A DNA stretch of 64,000 bases. Source: Heterobilharzia americana (lineage: Eukaryota; Platyhelminthes; Trematoda; Strigeidida; Schistosomatidae). The notes under the pieces were generated by a model, which saw only the letters and a program-made list of their open reading frames with translations, had not been told where the DNA came from and did not search any database. The position numbers and the translations under genes are program-made. Location of the stretch: the NCBI GenBank assembly GCA_944470555.2, contig OX104130.1, positions 45,479,491 through 45,543,490 on the forward strand, given 5' to 3'. Shown one piece after another: positions 14,006 to 26,000 of the stretch. The stretch's first letter is position 1; each line of letters opens with the position of its first letter.

Positions 14006-17000
14006 CTACATTTGATAAAGTAGAAATGAATATTTGTTAAGTTGACCACTTATGCAAAAGTACTAAACTAGGATTACCTCTCTCGAATCTTCATAATAAT
14101 AAAAGTATTTAAGTGGTAACAAACGCTGATGAAAAGCTGATGTTTTAAATGGCACAAATAATGCGAAGAAAGAAGTAAATTAATGTATATCAATAGCGAA
14201 TGAATTATACTTATTTAAGCGATAACAACAATTATTTTCTTGGAAAGAAGACAAATATTGACGACTGTATCGAAGTAAAACATCTGTACTACAACTACTT
14301 CTGCTAATCGAAATAAACACATAAGGTTCGTACACTATAGTGATTGATTTATGTGAAAAAAGGATGCTATAAAAATGTAAATTTCATTTTCCGTTTTAAA
14401 ATGTTTGTTCACCCATATCAAATTGGTCTTCACTGTCTTATATCCACCGTTTAGTTCTGGACAGTGGTCGATACTGCAGCGAATATTTGTCGAGTTCCAG
14501 CCGTTTTGCTGGTACATTTGAATATTTCTTTCCGATTCATTAAGATGTAGATCTTTCGTGAATCCTGTATACAGCTCCAGTGAGCCGAATGACACCAGTC
14601 GTCTATATGACAGGTAGACAACACATCAAGTGTCATATTTTATTGCATCCCGGTTGAAAAAACTTCATCTCACCAACTACTTGTAATTTTTCCTCATATT
14701 CGGATGCGTAATACTTTAAATTGCAGTATAATACAGTGCAACTGGTAAGAAATTTAACAGAACGTTCGATGCAGATATGACGATCATAGTATCGTTTGAA
14801 GATTGAAATAGTAATGTTAAAGAGCAGTAACGGCGAATACTATAAACGTAATTACACTTCAGATTTTCTGACTGGTCATTTATTTTGTGGGAATATTTAA
14901 ATTGTGGGCCATTTAAAATGAAACAAAGACTTCACACGTTTAAACTTTGAATGGGATGGCTTTCGTAAAACCGCAGGTCAATACTTTTTTTATATTGCAT
15001 TGCCAAGATCAGATAATAATGTGGTAAAAATTTACAGGAATCGCTTTATTAATTAATTTAAAGTATAAACTCGGTACAGTAAATTCATCGAGCGAGGTAT
15101 CACGCAAAATAATAAACAATGAAAGAAAATTCAATACGACAAAACATTTGATTAGAAAAGAAAAAACAGAGTTCGCATCACTTTCTGTTTCTATCCTAAT
15201 TAATAAACTAAATAATCCTTTATACTGCGAAACATGCCCATTCAGTCATACAGAAGAGATAATTCAGCGAAGAAAAATTTCTTTTTCGACGATATCATTT
15301 TCTAAAGCTGTACAATCGTATTTATACGTATCATAAACATATAACAGCCTATTATAAAACAATAGGATATAATTGCATCATTAACCTAGTGCTCCGAGAT
15401 AATCTTGGAAAGAGTGCGCTTTGTGCGGCCTATATAACTAGCTCCATACGAGCAAGTAGATTTGTAGACACACATCGAGGTAGCCCAAAGTGGCAACTTG
15501 TCCTTAACACACTCCGGAATAAGTTGTTGACTAGAGAAGTTGATCTGCAGTTTCGCAGAGAAGAATGTCTTCTTTAGTGATCTGGACAGCTAGCAGCAGA
15601 GACCCTGAAGAATCCTGCATGGTTGTCGAGGGGAGAATGTAAATCAATTAACAGTTCAATTCTTGAATATTTGGTCAACTCTGAACATAAAGCTAGACCA
15701 GAATCCTCCTTCAATGTCATTTATCGTGTCAGATGGAATAGTTCAAAAGAAGTACGCCTTCGACAGTTGTGCACAGTGGAAGCACTGGCAATTCATCATA
15801 GTGTAAATTGCTATACTATGATGGGGGTCTGAGGGCGAAGTCGTACTGCTGCTAGCTGGATGGGGTGTGACAGCAGTAAGGTGTTTCCCTTGGATGACCA
15901 GCAGTGCCAAGCTGATGCTGCCTTCTCAGTGGAAGGGGGGGTTAGAAAAGGTCGGCCCCAAAAATAACACACTCCACCACGCCCCACGGTCTGCCGGGCC
16001 GGCGGTGTTGGTTCACTTGTCGTTTCCTTTCGCTCATCCGGCCCCAAAAATACAAAAATTCAAAATAATCATACTCAAAAGGCTGGGTGTGACAGGCCTC
16101 AAGCAGATGTCCGATGGGCTCTGCGGTCACACAAATCTCTTTCAGGTACCTTAAGAAGAAATAGCCTTCCACGGTGTGGGCAGCCGGGAAGTGTCAACCG
16201 CCCTCACAACTCTGTCAGCACCCAAGTTTCTTCTGACTGCTATCCTCCTCCTCCATCATTACCTTCTAATCTTCCTTCACGTCTCTTAATTAATGATGCT
16301 GCATCATCTTCAATTTCTCCTACCTCTGCAGCCTTCGACAACGATCTGAGTCCACAGAACAGTCCCTGGTCTCCTTAAACCACGCTCCAAATTACATATT
16401 GGAGCCTTCAATGTCCGCACCCTCCGTCAAATTGGCCAACAGGCTTCGTTGGCAAAGACTCTAGCAACTCGAGGCATGGATGTGTGCTGTGTTTGTGAGA
16501 CACGCATACAGGACCCAAGTGTGGTTATTCACCTGACCTCTCCTGACCAATCTGGTGAATCTGCAAAATTCACCCTTCGAGTTTCTGGAGATTCGATAGC
16601 TAGCTCTCGTGGTCTTGCAGGTGTAGGTATAGCATTAAGCACCAGGGCAGAAAACTCACTACTAGACTGGATCCCAGTTGATAGTCGCCTCTGCGCTATG
16701 AGGCTGAACGGCACAGTGAGAACTAAAAGGAATAGTGAGACTCGCCGTTGTCTCTTTGTAATCTCTGCTTACGCACCCACTGACTGTAGTTCGGATGAAG
16801 TGAAGGACGAGTTCTACCATAAACTGTCTAACCTCCTCTCGAAAGCCAAACGTTCGGACGTAGTGGTTGTTGCAGGTGACCTCAACGCACAGGTGGGTAG
16901 ACTGAGTGAGGCAGAAAGGCACTTAGGTGGCACTTTCGGAATCCCAGCTGAACGTACAGATAACGGTGATCGCCTATTACAACTATGCTCAGATAACCGC

Positions 17001-20000
17001 CTATTTTTAGCCAGCACAAATTTCAGACATAAAGAAAGGCACTGTCTGACCTGGCGTCCACCGAGCTCGACTCAGCGATGGACACAGATAGACCACATTG
17101 CTATTAGTCATCGCTGGAGAGGATCGGTGGAAGACTGCCGCTCCTTCTGGAGTACGTGTTTGGACAGCGATCATGCGTTGGTCCGAGCACGTATATGCCT
17201 GCGTCTCAATGGACGTAGAAAAAATTTGGCAACAAAACCACTACGAGTTCTGCTGGACAACGAAAACACCAAAGCCGTGTTCAGTGAGAAGTTGGCTAGG
17301 CAGTTATCGGAACAAAAGACTGTCACTCATCCAGAAGAAGCTTGGTGCCATCTTCAGTCTACTGTAAAAGCAGCACTGGAGACTGTAGCCGACTCCAAGA
17401 TAATGGCTAAAAAGAGCCAGTGGATATCAGCAGCTTCTTCCAAACTAATGGATGCACGTGAATGCATCCCTGCAGGCTCTGAGTACAATGAAGAGCGAGC
17501 GCAACTTAAAAATAAACTGACGAAAAGTCTGCGCAACGATCGTGAACAGTGGTGGGCAGCAAAGGCTAAAGAGATGGAAAAGGCAGCGGCGATCGGTAAC
17601 AGTAGACAGTTATTTAGACTTATTAAGGAGACTGGGGGGAAATGGTCAACAACAGTTAGTGAGGTTATAGCGGAGAAGGACGGATCGGCGATTCACTCGC
17701 AGGGAAGGCGACTGGGACGATGGGCAGAACACTTTGAGGAACAGTTTAACTGGCCTCCAGCCACCATTGCGCTGCCCGCTATCCAGTCGGACCCTGAATG
17801 GGACATAGAGACAGGTCCCCCAACACTAGAAGAAGTTGAGAAAGCGGTAGGTAGCCTGAAACGGGGAAGGGCAGCAGGACCAGACGGACTACCTGCTGAG
17901 GTATACAAGAATGGTGGTAGAGTTCTCTTAGTCAGGCTAACGGAAGTGTTAGCCAGTATATGGGAATCAAATACGATCCCCTCCGACTGGTCTAAGTCAC
18001 TGATCATCCCAGTCTTCAAGAAAGGCGAGAAGTCCTCTTGTGATAACCACAGAGGAATCAGCCTGACAAACATAGTGTCTAAGATCCTAAGTTCTATAAT
18101 TCTCCGACGCCTGAGTGGAGCTCGGGAACAGCAAGCCCGAGAAAACCAGGCAGGCTTTAGACCTGGCCGTGGATGTATCGACCAAATATTCACACTGCGC
18201 CAGGTCCTGGAACATAGGCATGCTTACAGACGCCCGACAATAGCTGTATTTCTCGACCTGAAGGCGGCATTTGACTCCGTTGATCGAGAAGTCTTATGGC
18301 AGTGTCTGTCACTGAAAGGCGTGCCTAGTAAGTACATCACCTTATTGAAAGCTCTCTACTCGAACACTTGTGGGCATGTTAGAGCCTATGGTGAGTTGTC
18401 CAGGGAGCTATACTCATCAAGTGGTGTCCGTCAAGGATGCCCACTATCCCCATTCTTATTTAATTTTATCATAGATATTCTTATGGAGGTTTCCCTCTCG
18501 TCACCTAATTACAAAGACGTTGACCGGATCACAGGTGAATTTTCCTTAGATCTAGAATATGCAGATGACATAGTCCTGTTAGGTGAAGACGCTGACAAGA
18601 TGCAGAGTCTTCTGAACACTTTGAGTGGGAATTTGAGAATGTTTGGGATGCGATTTTCACCACCCAAATGCAAATTTTTGCTCCAGGACTGGTCTTCAGC
18701 GGTACCGCGGTTAACAATAGAGAGTGAAGTGGTTGAGTGTGTTGACCACTTCACTTACCTGGGAAGTAGGATCAACTCCGGTGGGTTAGTTGCCGATGAG
18801 ATTTCTGCACGGATACAAAAGGCTCGATTGGCTTTTGCCAATTTGCGCCACCTATGGCGCCGCCGTGATATTCGTTTGTCTATTAAGGGTCGCGTGTACT
18901 GCACAGCAGTCCGCTCTGTTCTACTGTATGGCTGTGAAACATGGCCATTGAAAGTGGAAGACATGAGAAGGTTACAGGTATTTGACCACCGTTGCCTTCG
19001 TAGTATAGGACGTATTCCGTGGTGTCACCATGTGAGTAATGCAGAAGTTAGGTGTAGAGTTTTAGGGAGAAGAGGTAAGTCAGTCGACGAGGTTGTGAAC
19101 CTTCATCGACTGAGATGGTTGGGACACGTACTACGTATGCCTAGTCACCGATTGCCTCGTCACACAATGTTGGCTGAGGTGGGTTCAGGCTGGAAAAAGG
19201 CCCGAGGTGGCCAGACTAAAACATGGCACCAATGTATGAAGTCTCTGACTGTTGGTTTAAGCCATGTAGGACGATGCAGACTAGGTGGTTGGGGTCCACG
19301 GGACAAGAGGAACCAGTGGTTGGAGACCCTAGGTGATATGGCTCAGAACCGAAGTCAGTGGCGCAGATGTATACACACATTATCCTCATCTTAACAACGC
19401 TATACCGAATCTCACTATTTTGTCACTCCTCTTTCCTTTCTTCTCATACTTTATATTTCTTTTGACTGCATTCACTTATCTTCATCCTTCACCTCACTAC
19501 CTTTTTACTTGATGTGCTGATATGAGGTGTGGCAACTCGGACCGTTACGCAGTAATGCCTGGTCCTATGTTGATAGTGATGATGATGATGATCATCAATT
19601 CAAGCCTGATCTCTGCGTGCAAAAGAAGTACGTTCAATCTCTCATCTTACTATGGTCTTAACACTTTCATTTTTTCGATTTCATTATAATTAATTAGTCT
19701 ATTATTATCACCTTCATTATGACCCTTGTCCCATTCTTCACATTCTTTACATCTATCTATCAAGTGGCCACTCAATATTTGCGTTTCTTATCTACCAACA
19801 GTTTTCATCTTGTCAAACTTCTTGCCTTCCTCGATATTTCTACTGTCTTAGTTTATCACGCAACTACTTTGCATTCTTGATTCCGGTTTTTTTTAGCACT
19901 AAGTTAATGATGTAATTATACCCTATTGTTTTATAATGGACGGTTATATGTTTATGATATATATAAATACGATTGTACAGCTTTAGAAAATGATATCGTT

Positions 20001-23000
20001 GAAAAGGAAAATCTTCTTCGCTGAATTATCTCTTCTTTATACTGCCTAAAAATACAGAATCAAACAGCAGTACTGCTCATGCAACACGTTGCGCATGAGT
20101 GAGATAGCAGTGGTACAGCAAACAGAATGTTTTCAGTACAGAAAATTAGCAAAAAGATAATTTAAATTAAGGCTTCATGAAATATGAAGCATATGATGCT
20201 TTACTAGCACATATACAACACTGTTACTAGAGATAGAGCAAAGCAGTATTTCATTTCAAAACTTCTGTAGAAGACTGATCTCTTTTATCATTCTCCCAAC
20301 AGTCAAAAACTTCACTATCCTGCTGCTCTAATAGAACAGCAGATACGCTTATGCTAGACGCCTACCCAGAAAATTGTAATTACAGTGATTATTTGAATAA
20401 CCGTAAAATCTTAAAAAGCTGCGTATCATAAACAAAGTTAGTGCATTTTTCAATTTCGTGACAAAGACGAAAAGTGATAAAGGCCACCATTGTATCTATG
20501 ATAGTAAAAATTATTATATGGCATTTTTAATTCAACTAACACTCGACGAATGTTAAATATCAACACTATGCTACTTAGAAACCCGTTTAACATTTTCCCA
20601 TGAAATCACCAGCTACGGTTGGTCTTTGAGGGGTTACGATACTAAAAAAGATTCCGTACACGTTAGCTATAGCAATAAAGTGCATTTCAGATGATCACTT
20701 CCATATATTCGGTTGAAATAGAGAGCTTGCTAGTATAGTGGGTGTTAGTGATAAGAATGTATATAAGTAGTATACGACGTTGAGAGGTCGGCAGAAGTCA
20801 TAGGAAATTATGAAAGATGGATAAATCTTCTGCCCGGAGAAGTGCAAAAGATGATGCGGCCGTATCAATGGCAAGTCGAGACTTAAACGCATTTTGAGAT
20901 TGATATTTCAATAGGTTATGATATTTTACCAGTAATGTTTAAATCATCATGATAAACTATCCTTCTGAGATTCACCCTTTGCTCTTTTCCTTCACTAGTT
21001 CCAAATACAGTTGTTCCGGTTTAAACTGTAATATATATCCACTCAACAGAAGAATAATTGAGGAACAACTAGCAATTACTAGATTTTTAAAAATAACATT
21101 TATCTAAGAGATGAACAGGCGTGATGGTTAACAGTTTGAGGTGCTAGTGAATACACGTGACTTAGATAATAAAAATATATAAGTAGCAGTTGCGGCACAA
21201 ACTGAAGCAACAGTGATTACATCTGCATTTCGTCACAATAGCTTTAGTGTAAAATAATGTGTGCAGCTCAGATATGGAAGGAATAAGGGGAACCACAAAG
21301 ACAGGCACATAGGGATGAATACATTCAAAAACACCATATGAAGAAGAGAAAATATTATATGGGTTTAATTGTCGGTCATTAGACTCTCAAACATTATTCA
21401 CACAACAGTTGAAATAGTAAAATGCTTCTTTGTCAGTTAGATGATAAGTGAACAAATATGAGTCGCTGAGGTCGCTTTAGAGCCTTAACCAGTGATTCAT
21501 ATTATCAATGAGTAAAAAAGAAACCAACGATGATCAGAAATACGACCAAAGGCTTCAGAAAATCATAGATGAAATGAAATGCAACTAAGAAAGAGTAACC
21601 AGGTTCACGTACTAGGTAATAAAACAACTAATGATACTAATTGTTGCTTCAAACTTTGATAGATGGATCCTCATGATCTACTGGTCAGAAGTGCTTATTT
21701 TCATGTATCACAATTGCATAATGAAGGCAATTATTAATTTCTTTTAGATCAAAATCGCTATTTATTCTTATCCTACTAACCTCAATATAATTCCAGTTTC
21801 AATAATTTTTCTCTCTGCTTTGTTGATATGCATGACTATATGTACTGATGTACTGCTTCGAAGCTTGAGCTGCTTCCACTGTTAGTTTTTACCCTGGATT
21901 ATACACAGAAGCTTTTCCCACGTATATTTTATTCTGTTTAGCATAGTGTGTCGAGGTACAGATGAACCGAATAAAAAATGTATGCAAGATACGCATTCAA
22001 ACAGGTCGACATAACTAATAGGAGACCTGACTTTACTGCGTGAATGTTCAAATCACCATAAATCAAATCAAAAATGAGGAATGAATAGAAATAATACTGT
22101 TGGAATTCTTAAGCAAAGTGAGATAGACCAAACAACAATTAAAGTGAAGACAGGATTAGTCACTATCAACATACGACATGGCATTACCATCACCACATCA
22201 AGATACAAATTAACAAGATGAAAGATAGAGAAATAATGTAACCAAAAGTCGTTGAAAGTCAAACAAAAAGAAGAAGCGAAGTTAACAACAGAATGCGATA
22301 TAACACCTAGGTTGCATATCAAACGTGGATGCACATGCACCATGGCGATCAATTCTGAGCGTACCAAGTACAATCTTCAACCATCAGTTTCGGTTGCCGT
22401 TCATAGCCCAACAGTGGGACTGATATTCCCTTAAATGGTTCAGGTCAGTTGTCAGGCATTTCTCAAATTGATGTCATATCTTATTTTGAGCAACTTTTAA
22501 CAGACTTACTCCAGCTAACTTATGTGACTGTATGTTGGGGTAGGACGTGGATTCTAATGATAAGCGAACGAGATCAGAACCCAACGAGATGCTTGGACTG
22601 GATATGAGTAATACTACTGTTCTTCCTCACACCCTATGCTTCACTGAGCCGTGAAAATCAGAAGGAAAAGACGGGTCTGTAATTGACTTAAGGAGAACGA
22701 TTTTATTTGACAAAAAACAGTATTTATACATATCTGCTACTTAGAAAATGAAGCCACTAGATCACCAATCGGATGGACATAAATCAAGGTCCGAAACGAA
22801 AATATTTCTACCCGAACAGCGAATGATCTTGAATGATGACTTCCACTTTTTGCAACTTATCACTAACAATTTTTTCATATCTTCAGCGTAATGAATACAA
22901 CTACTAATAAGCTAAGTATCAATGTCGAGCCCATTATTGCAGATGAATAAATTAGACTTTCAAATTTATGCAGCCTATGGATTCCCTTTAAAATTCAATT

Positions 23001-26000
23001 TCTTGCTCTCGAAACCTTCAGTAAACGTACCCAATAATAAACACATACTTTATCGTTATTACTGGACAAATAGAGGAGCTACCATGTTTTTTAAAAATTA
23101 GACGAGGCGGAGGATTCATGGTTTCTAATACTAGTAGTTAGTAAATATCAGGAATAGGTAACGAAGTTAGAGCCAAAAGTAGTAGACTCAGAAAATAGGT
23201 TGGAAGATGGGATAAATAAAGAGAGGGTTCAGGTGAAGCAAAACTGAACCGATACTAGTTACGCAAAATTCTTAATCGATACAAACTCGGTTAGCGACCG
23301 GTTTAAAACTTTGCGATCCCACTGGTTGAAATTAAAACTGATGTCGAAAATTTCGTGCCAAAAATATTGGAATTGTTTCATTGTAGAAGACTGAGCTGAA
23401 CTCATTTTCTTTCGGATTTTGTTTGGTTGATATGATTGGAAAACATAATAACACGACATGATATATTGGTTAATGAGAGATACACATTAGAAACTGTTCT
23501 TCATCGTTTTCCAACTCAGATACTAAGAGGTCAGAACAATCGCAAAGAAGACGAAACTAAAGTCTATTTTATATCTTTTTTTAATGATATACACTTCAAA
23601 AATGTGCATGCTGATGGGTTTCTACCAAAATGCCTTCTGGATCAACCACTTAGAGTGCGAAACTACGGAACCAATTTAGAAATTCTTTAGGAGTTAAAAA
23701 GTTTAAAACGACATGATTGAGAATAACTAAGTTCTAGGTACTTTTGGGATGAATTTTCAAGAAGTATGATGATACTTGTCGGTGCCCACCCCCCCCCCTT
23801 TTGAAACATCCTACTTCTATGTATAGAGATGAGGTTGCAAAAAAGTTGGTTTTACGTTTCTGGTCATCCCACAAAATTCTACCTTAAGATATTCTGAAGC
23901 TCCTTCGTTGATAACCGACATACCAAACGTTTCTGGCGTGTCTCGAGACGGCTGTCCGAGGAGATTATACTTGTAGTCCTGAGCTTGCAACCGATTTTTA
24001 CGCCAGACTGACGTCCCGATGAACTTTGACTCTGTATGACTGAATATTCGTGTCTCGTGATCATTCTAAATGTCTAACATGAATATTCTTGCCTGTGATC
24101 TGTAAGATTCAGTGCGTCACATTCAGGCAGGTTGGCCATTAGGCATTGAAGTGACTTTGTCAGCACATGGATATCAAACACTACAACCGCTCTTTGATTC
24201 ATAAGTTATTCTGATGTAGAAGCCCCATCTGGAAGCACTGAATTCAGTGTGAACCTCAGTATGAGTAGGAACTTTACAATTAGTTTGTTAATCATTTCCG
24301 CTCCATGGGCTTTCAACAGCTCTCTTCATAAAATATTCCAAAACGGCTTTACATGACCATGAAATAACGGATATGTCCAGATAAGTACGATACTGCTCAG
24401 GAAACAAAATTTCCAAGAAACCATCTACAGAATATGGAAATCACTGGAAATAACGTGACTTAAAAGAGTGTTTTCAGATTACTGATAATTTAGCGATTAA
24501 GATCACGTATCACCTCACGAATTGGATTCGCAAAGACTACGTCCAGATGTGGTCGGTTTTTTCGGCTATGCATATGGATGAGACAGTATAAGTAGCGAAG
24601 ATTGGGTTGTTTGGTCACATAGATTACATCACTTATGTCCACAATATAGTTGATCCATTAGTGGTTAATGAACAAGACTGTGGATGATGAAATTTATTCT
24701 GTAAATATCACCGTTGTCAGAATGAAACAGTTGGGCAAAGACACTGGTATAACAGTGCAATTAGAAAACATCAGATAGACATATGTTTGAAACTACCACG
24801 TCATTAATAGAGCCACAGGAATGGTGGAGACGGTTTTCACTCTAAGATAATTTGTTGAATCGATGTATACTACGAAAAGTATTTATCGTTAGTTCTCTGA
24901 ACTATGGTAAAACTTTGCTTACAAATAGGCTTCAGTTAAATCCAGTTTACTCAGGAAATGGAAGAGGGTGGCAACAGTCCTCAAAAGTGGGGCTTAAGCT
25001 AGTTGTAAAGTCTGTAAAAACAAGGATAGTACTGTTTACCTTTCTAACTACCACAATTGAAGCTGTCCAGGAAATGAGATATAGTGGAAGGAATACTAAT
25101 AATTTCGAAATATTTTAGTCCTTGATCAACAGTTGTGAATATAGCTTAGGACATTGGATGCTTGGAGTAAAATAAAGGATCATTTTCAGATTTCAAAGTG
25201 TAACATTGTTTAGACAAGTGTTCAGCAAGCACAGGCAAATATTTAAGAAAATTCACCAACATCAGGAACTGGAAAATCAATCTACGTTTGCACTTGATTT
25301 CAAATGGAATTTTAATACAAGAAAGTCACAATTTAAAAATCAAATCAAAACCGAGTAGACTGAGATCGGAGTTAGAAATAACAGAAGTCCTTGATGGGAA
25401 ACGATTACATTTCCACATAATAAAAGTAGCTACTAGCTAGAGCCTGTAAACACTATTCCGAACAAAGAAGGACCTTAAGAAATACGCAGTTTAAAGTGTT
25501 TAGAATGAGCTGTTCCGAGTTAGGATGTTGGTTGGCAGATATAGTATAGCGTATCAGATATCGAGAATATCAGCTAGGTGGCCTGCTTAAACTTTGGGCT
25601 ACCGAAAATTTTCCAACAACATTCCATCAGATTCTTTCCTTCCAGTTTGTTTAAATCTTTTAGATAAATCTTCTAAACGTGGCATGTACTCTTGCACGTT
25701 TTAAATAAATTTTCAAACTGTCATTTCTCACGCTACGAAGAAGGAAAAAAACCTTGCGCCGGATGGAAATGGACTTATAAATGCTCAAAAATACAGCACA
25801 TTACTATTCCTAGGATACCTACGTGGAAATTTAGATTTTTGTACCGGTTGACTGAAATAGCACCACCACCGCCAAAACTACATTCCATTTTGTCTTCATT
25901 CCCAAGTTCGCGTCAGGCGCTAGTGTAACACCAGCTGCTCGTTTCATATTAATGCCTTTATTACTGTTATTATTAAAACTATTTAGATGCAGTAACTATT

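Larger units (their letters stand above)
15799..19591 (+). mobile_element. RTE-clade non-LTR retrotransposon, apparently full length
   Basis: About 3.8 kb: a GC-richer 5' part, an ORF1-like frame, a long open ORF2 (endonuclease plus reverse transcriptase), a short 3' UTR and a terminal (GAT)n tail near 19575-19591. Short 3' UTR and microsatellite tail are typical of RTE elements. It interrupts a Penelope-like reading frame between ATTCATCA (15791-15798) and CAATTCAAG (19596-19604). A short duplication, tcatca, can be read on both sides but is ambiguous with the tail. It lies antisense inside the chaperone gene's largest intron. Confidence 0.85.
15252..20036 (+). mobile_element. Penelope-like remnant with inverted flanks, split by an RTE insertion
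   Basis: The sequence 15601-15798 reads [20 protein letters not shown], then LVNSEHKA and [14 protein letters not shown]. It resumes after the RTE at 19598 with [20 protein letters not shown] and a stop at 19659-19661. The SSIxEHL, EAxAI and KPDLxVQ strings fit the C-terminal GIY-YIG endonuclease domain of Penelope-like elements. No reverse transcriptase part is seen, so the copy is severely 5'-truncated. The two edges, 15252-15393 and 19895-20036, are inverted copies of one another (about 142 bp), as often seen at Penelope-like element ends. Family assignment is from motif memory, not a search. Confidence 0.65.

Noticed and set aside
15252..15393. Hammerhead ribozyme in the inverted flanks, as in some Penelope-like elements
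   Set aside because: I did not find the CTGANGA and GAAA core strings in the right arrangement in either flank.
16449..19394. Treating the RTE ORF as a host endonuclease or developmental gene
   Set aside because: Endonuclease, reverse transcriptase and RTE C-terminal motifs are all present, there are no introns, and it ends in a microsatellite tail.
22520..22730. LTR-like segment starting tgttggggtaggac
   Set aside because: There is no second copy in the window and no clear end; TG start alone is not evidence.
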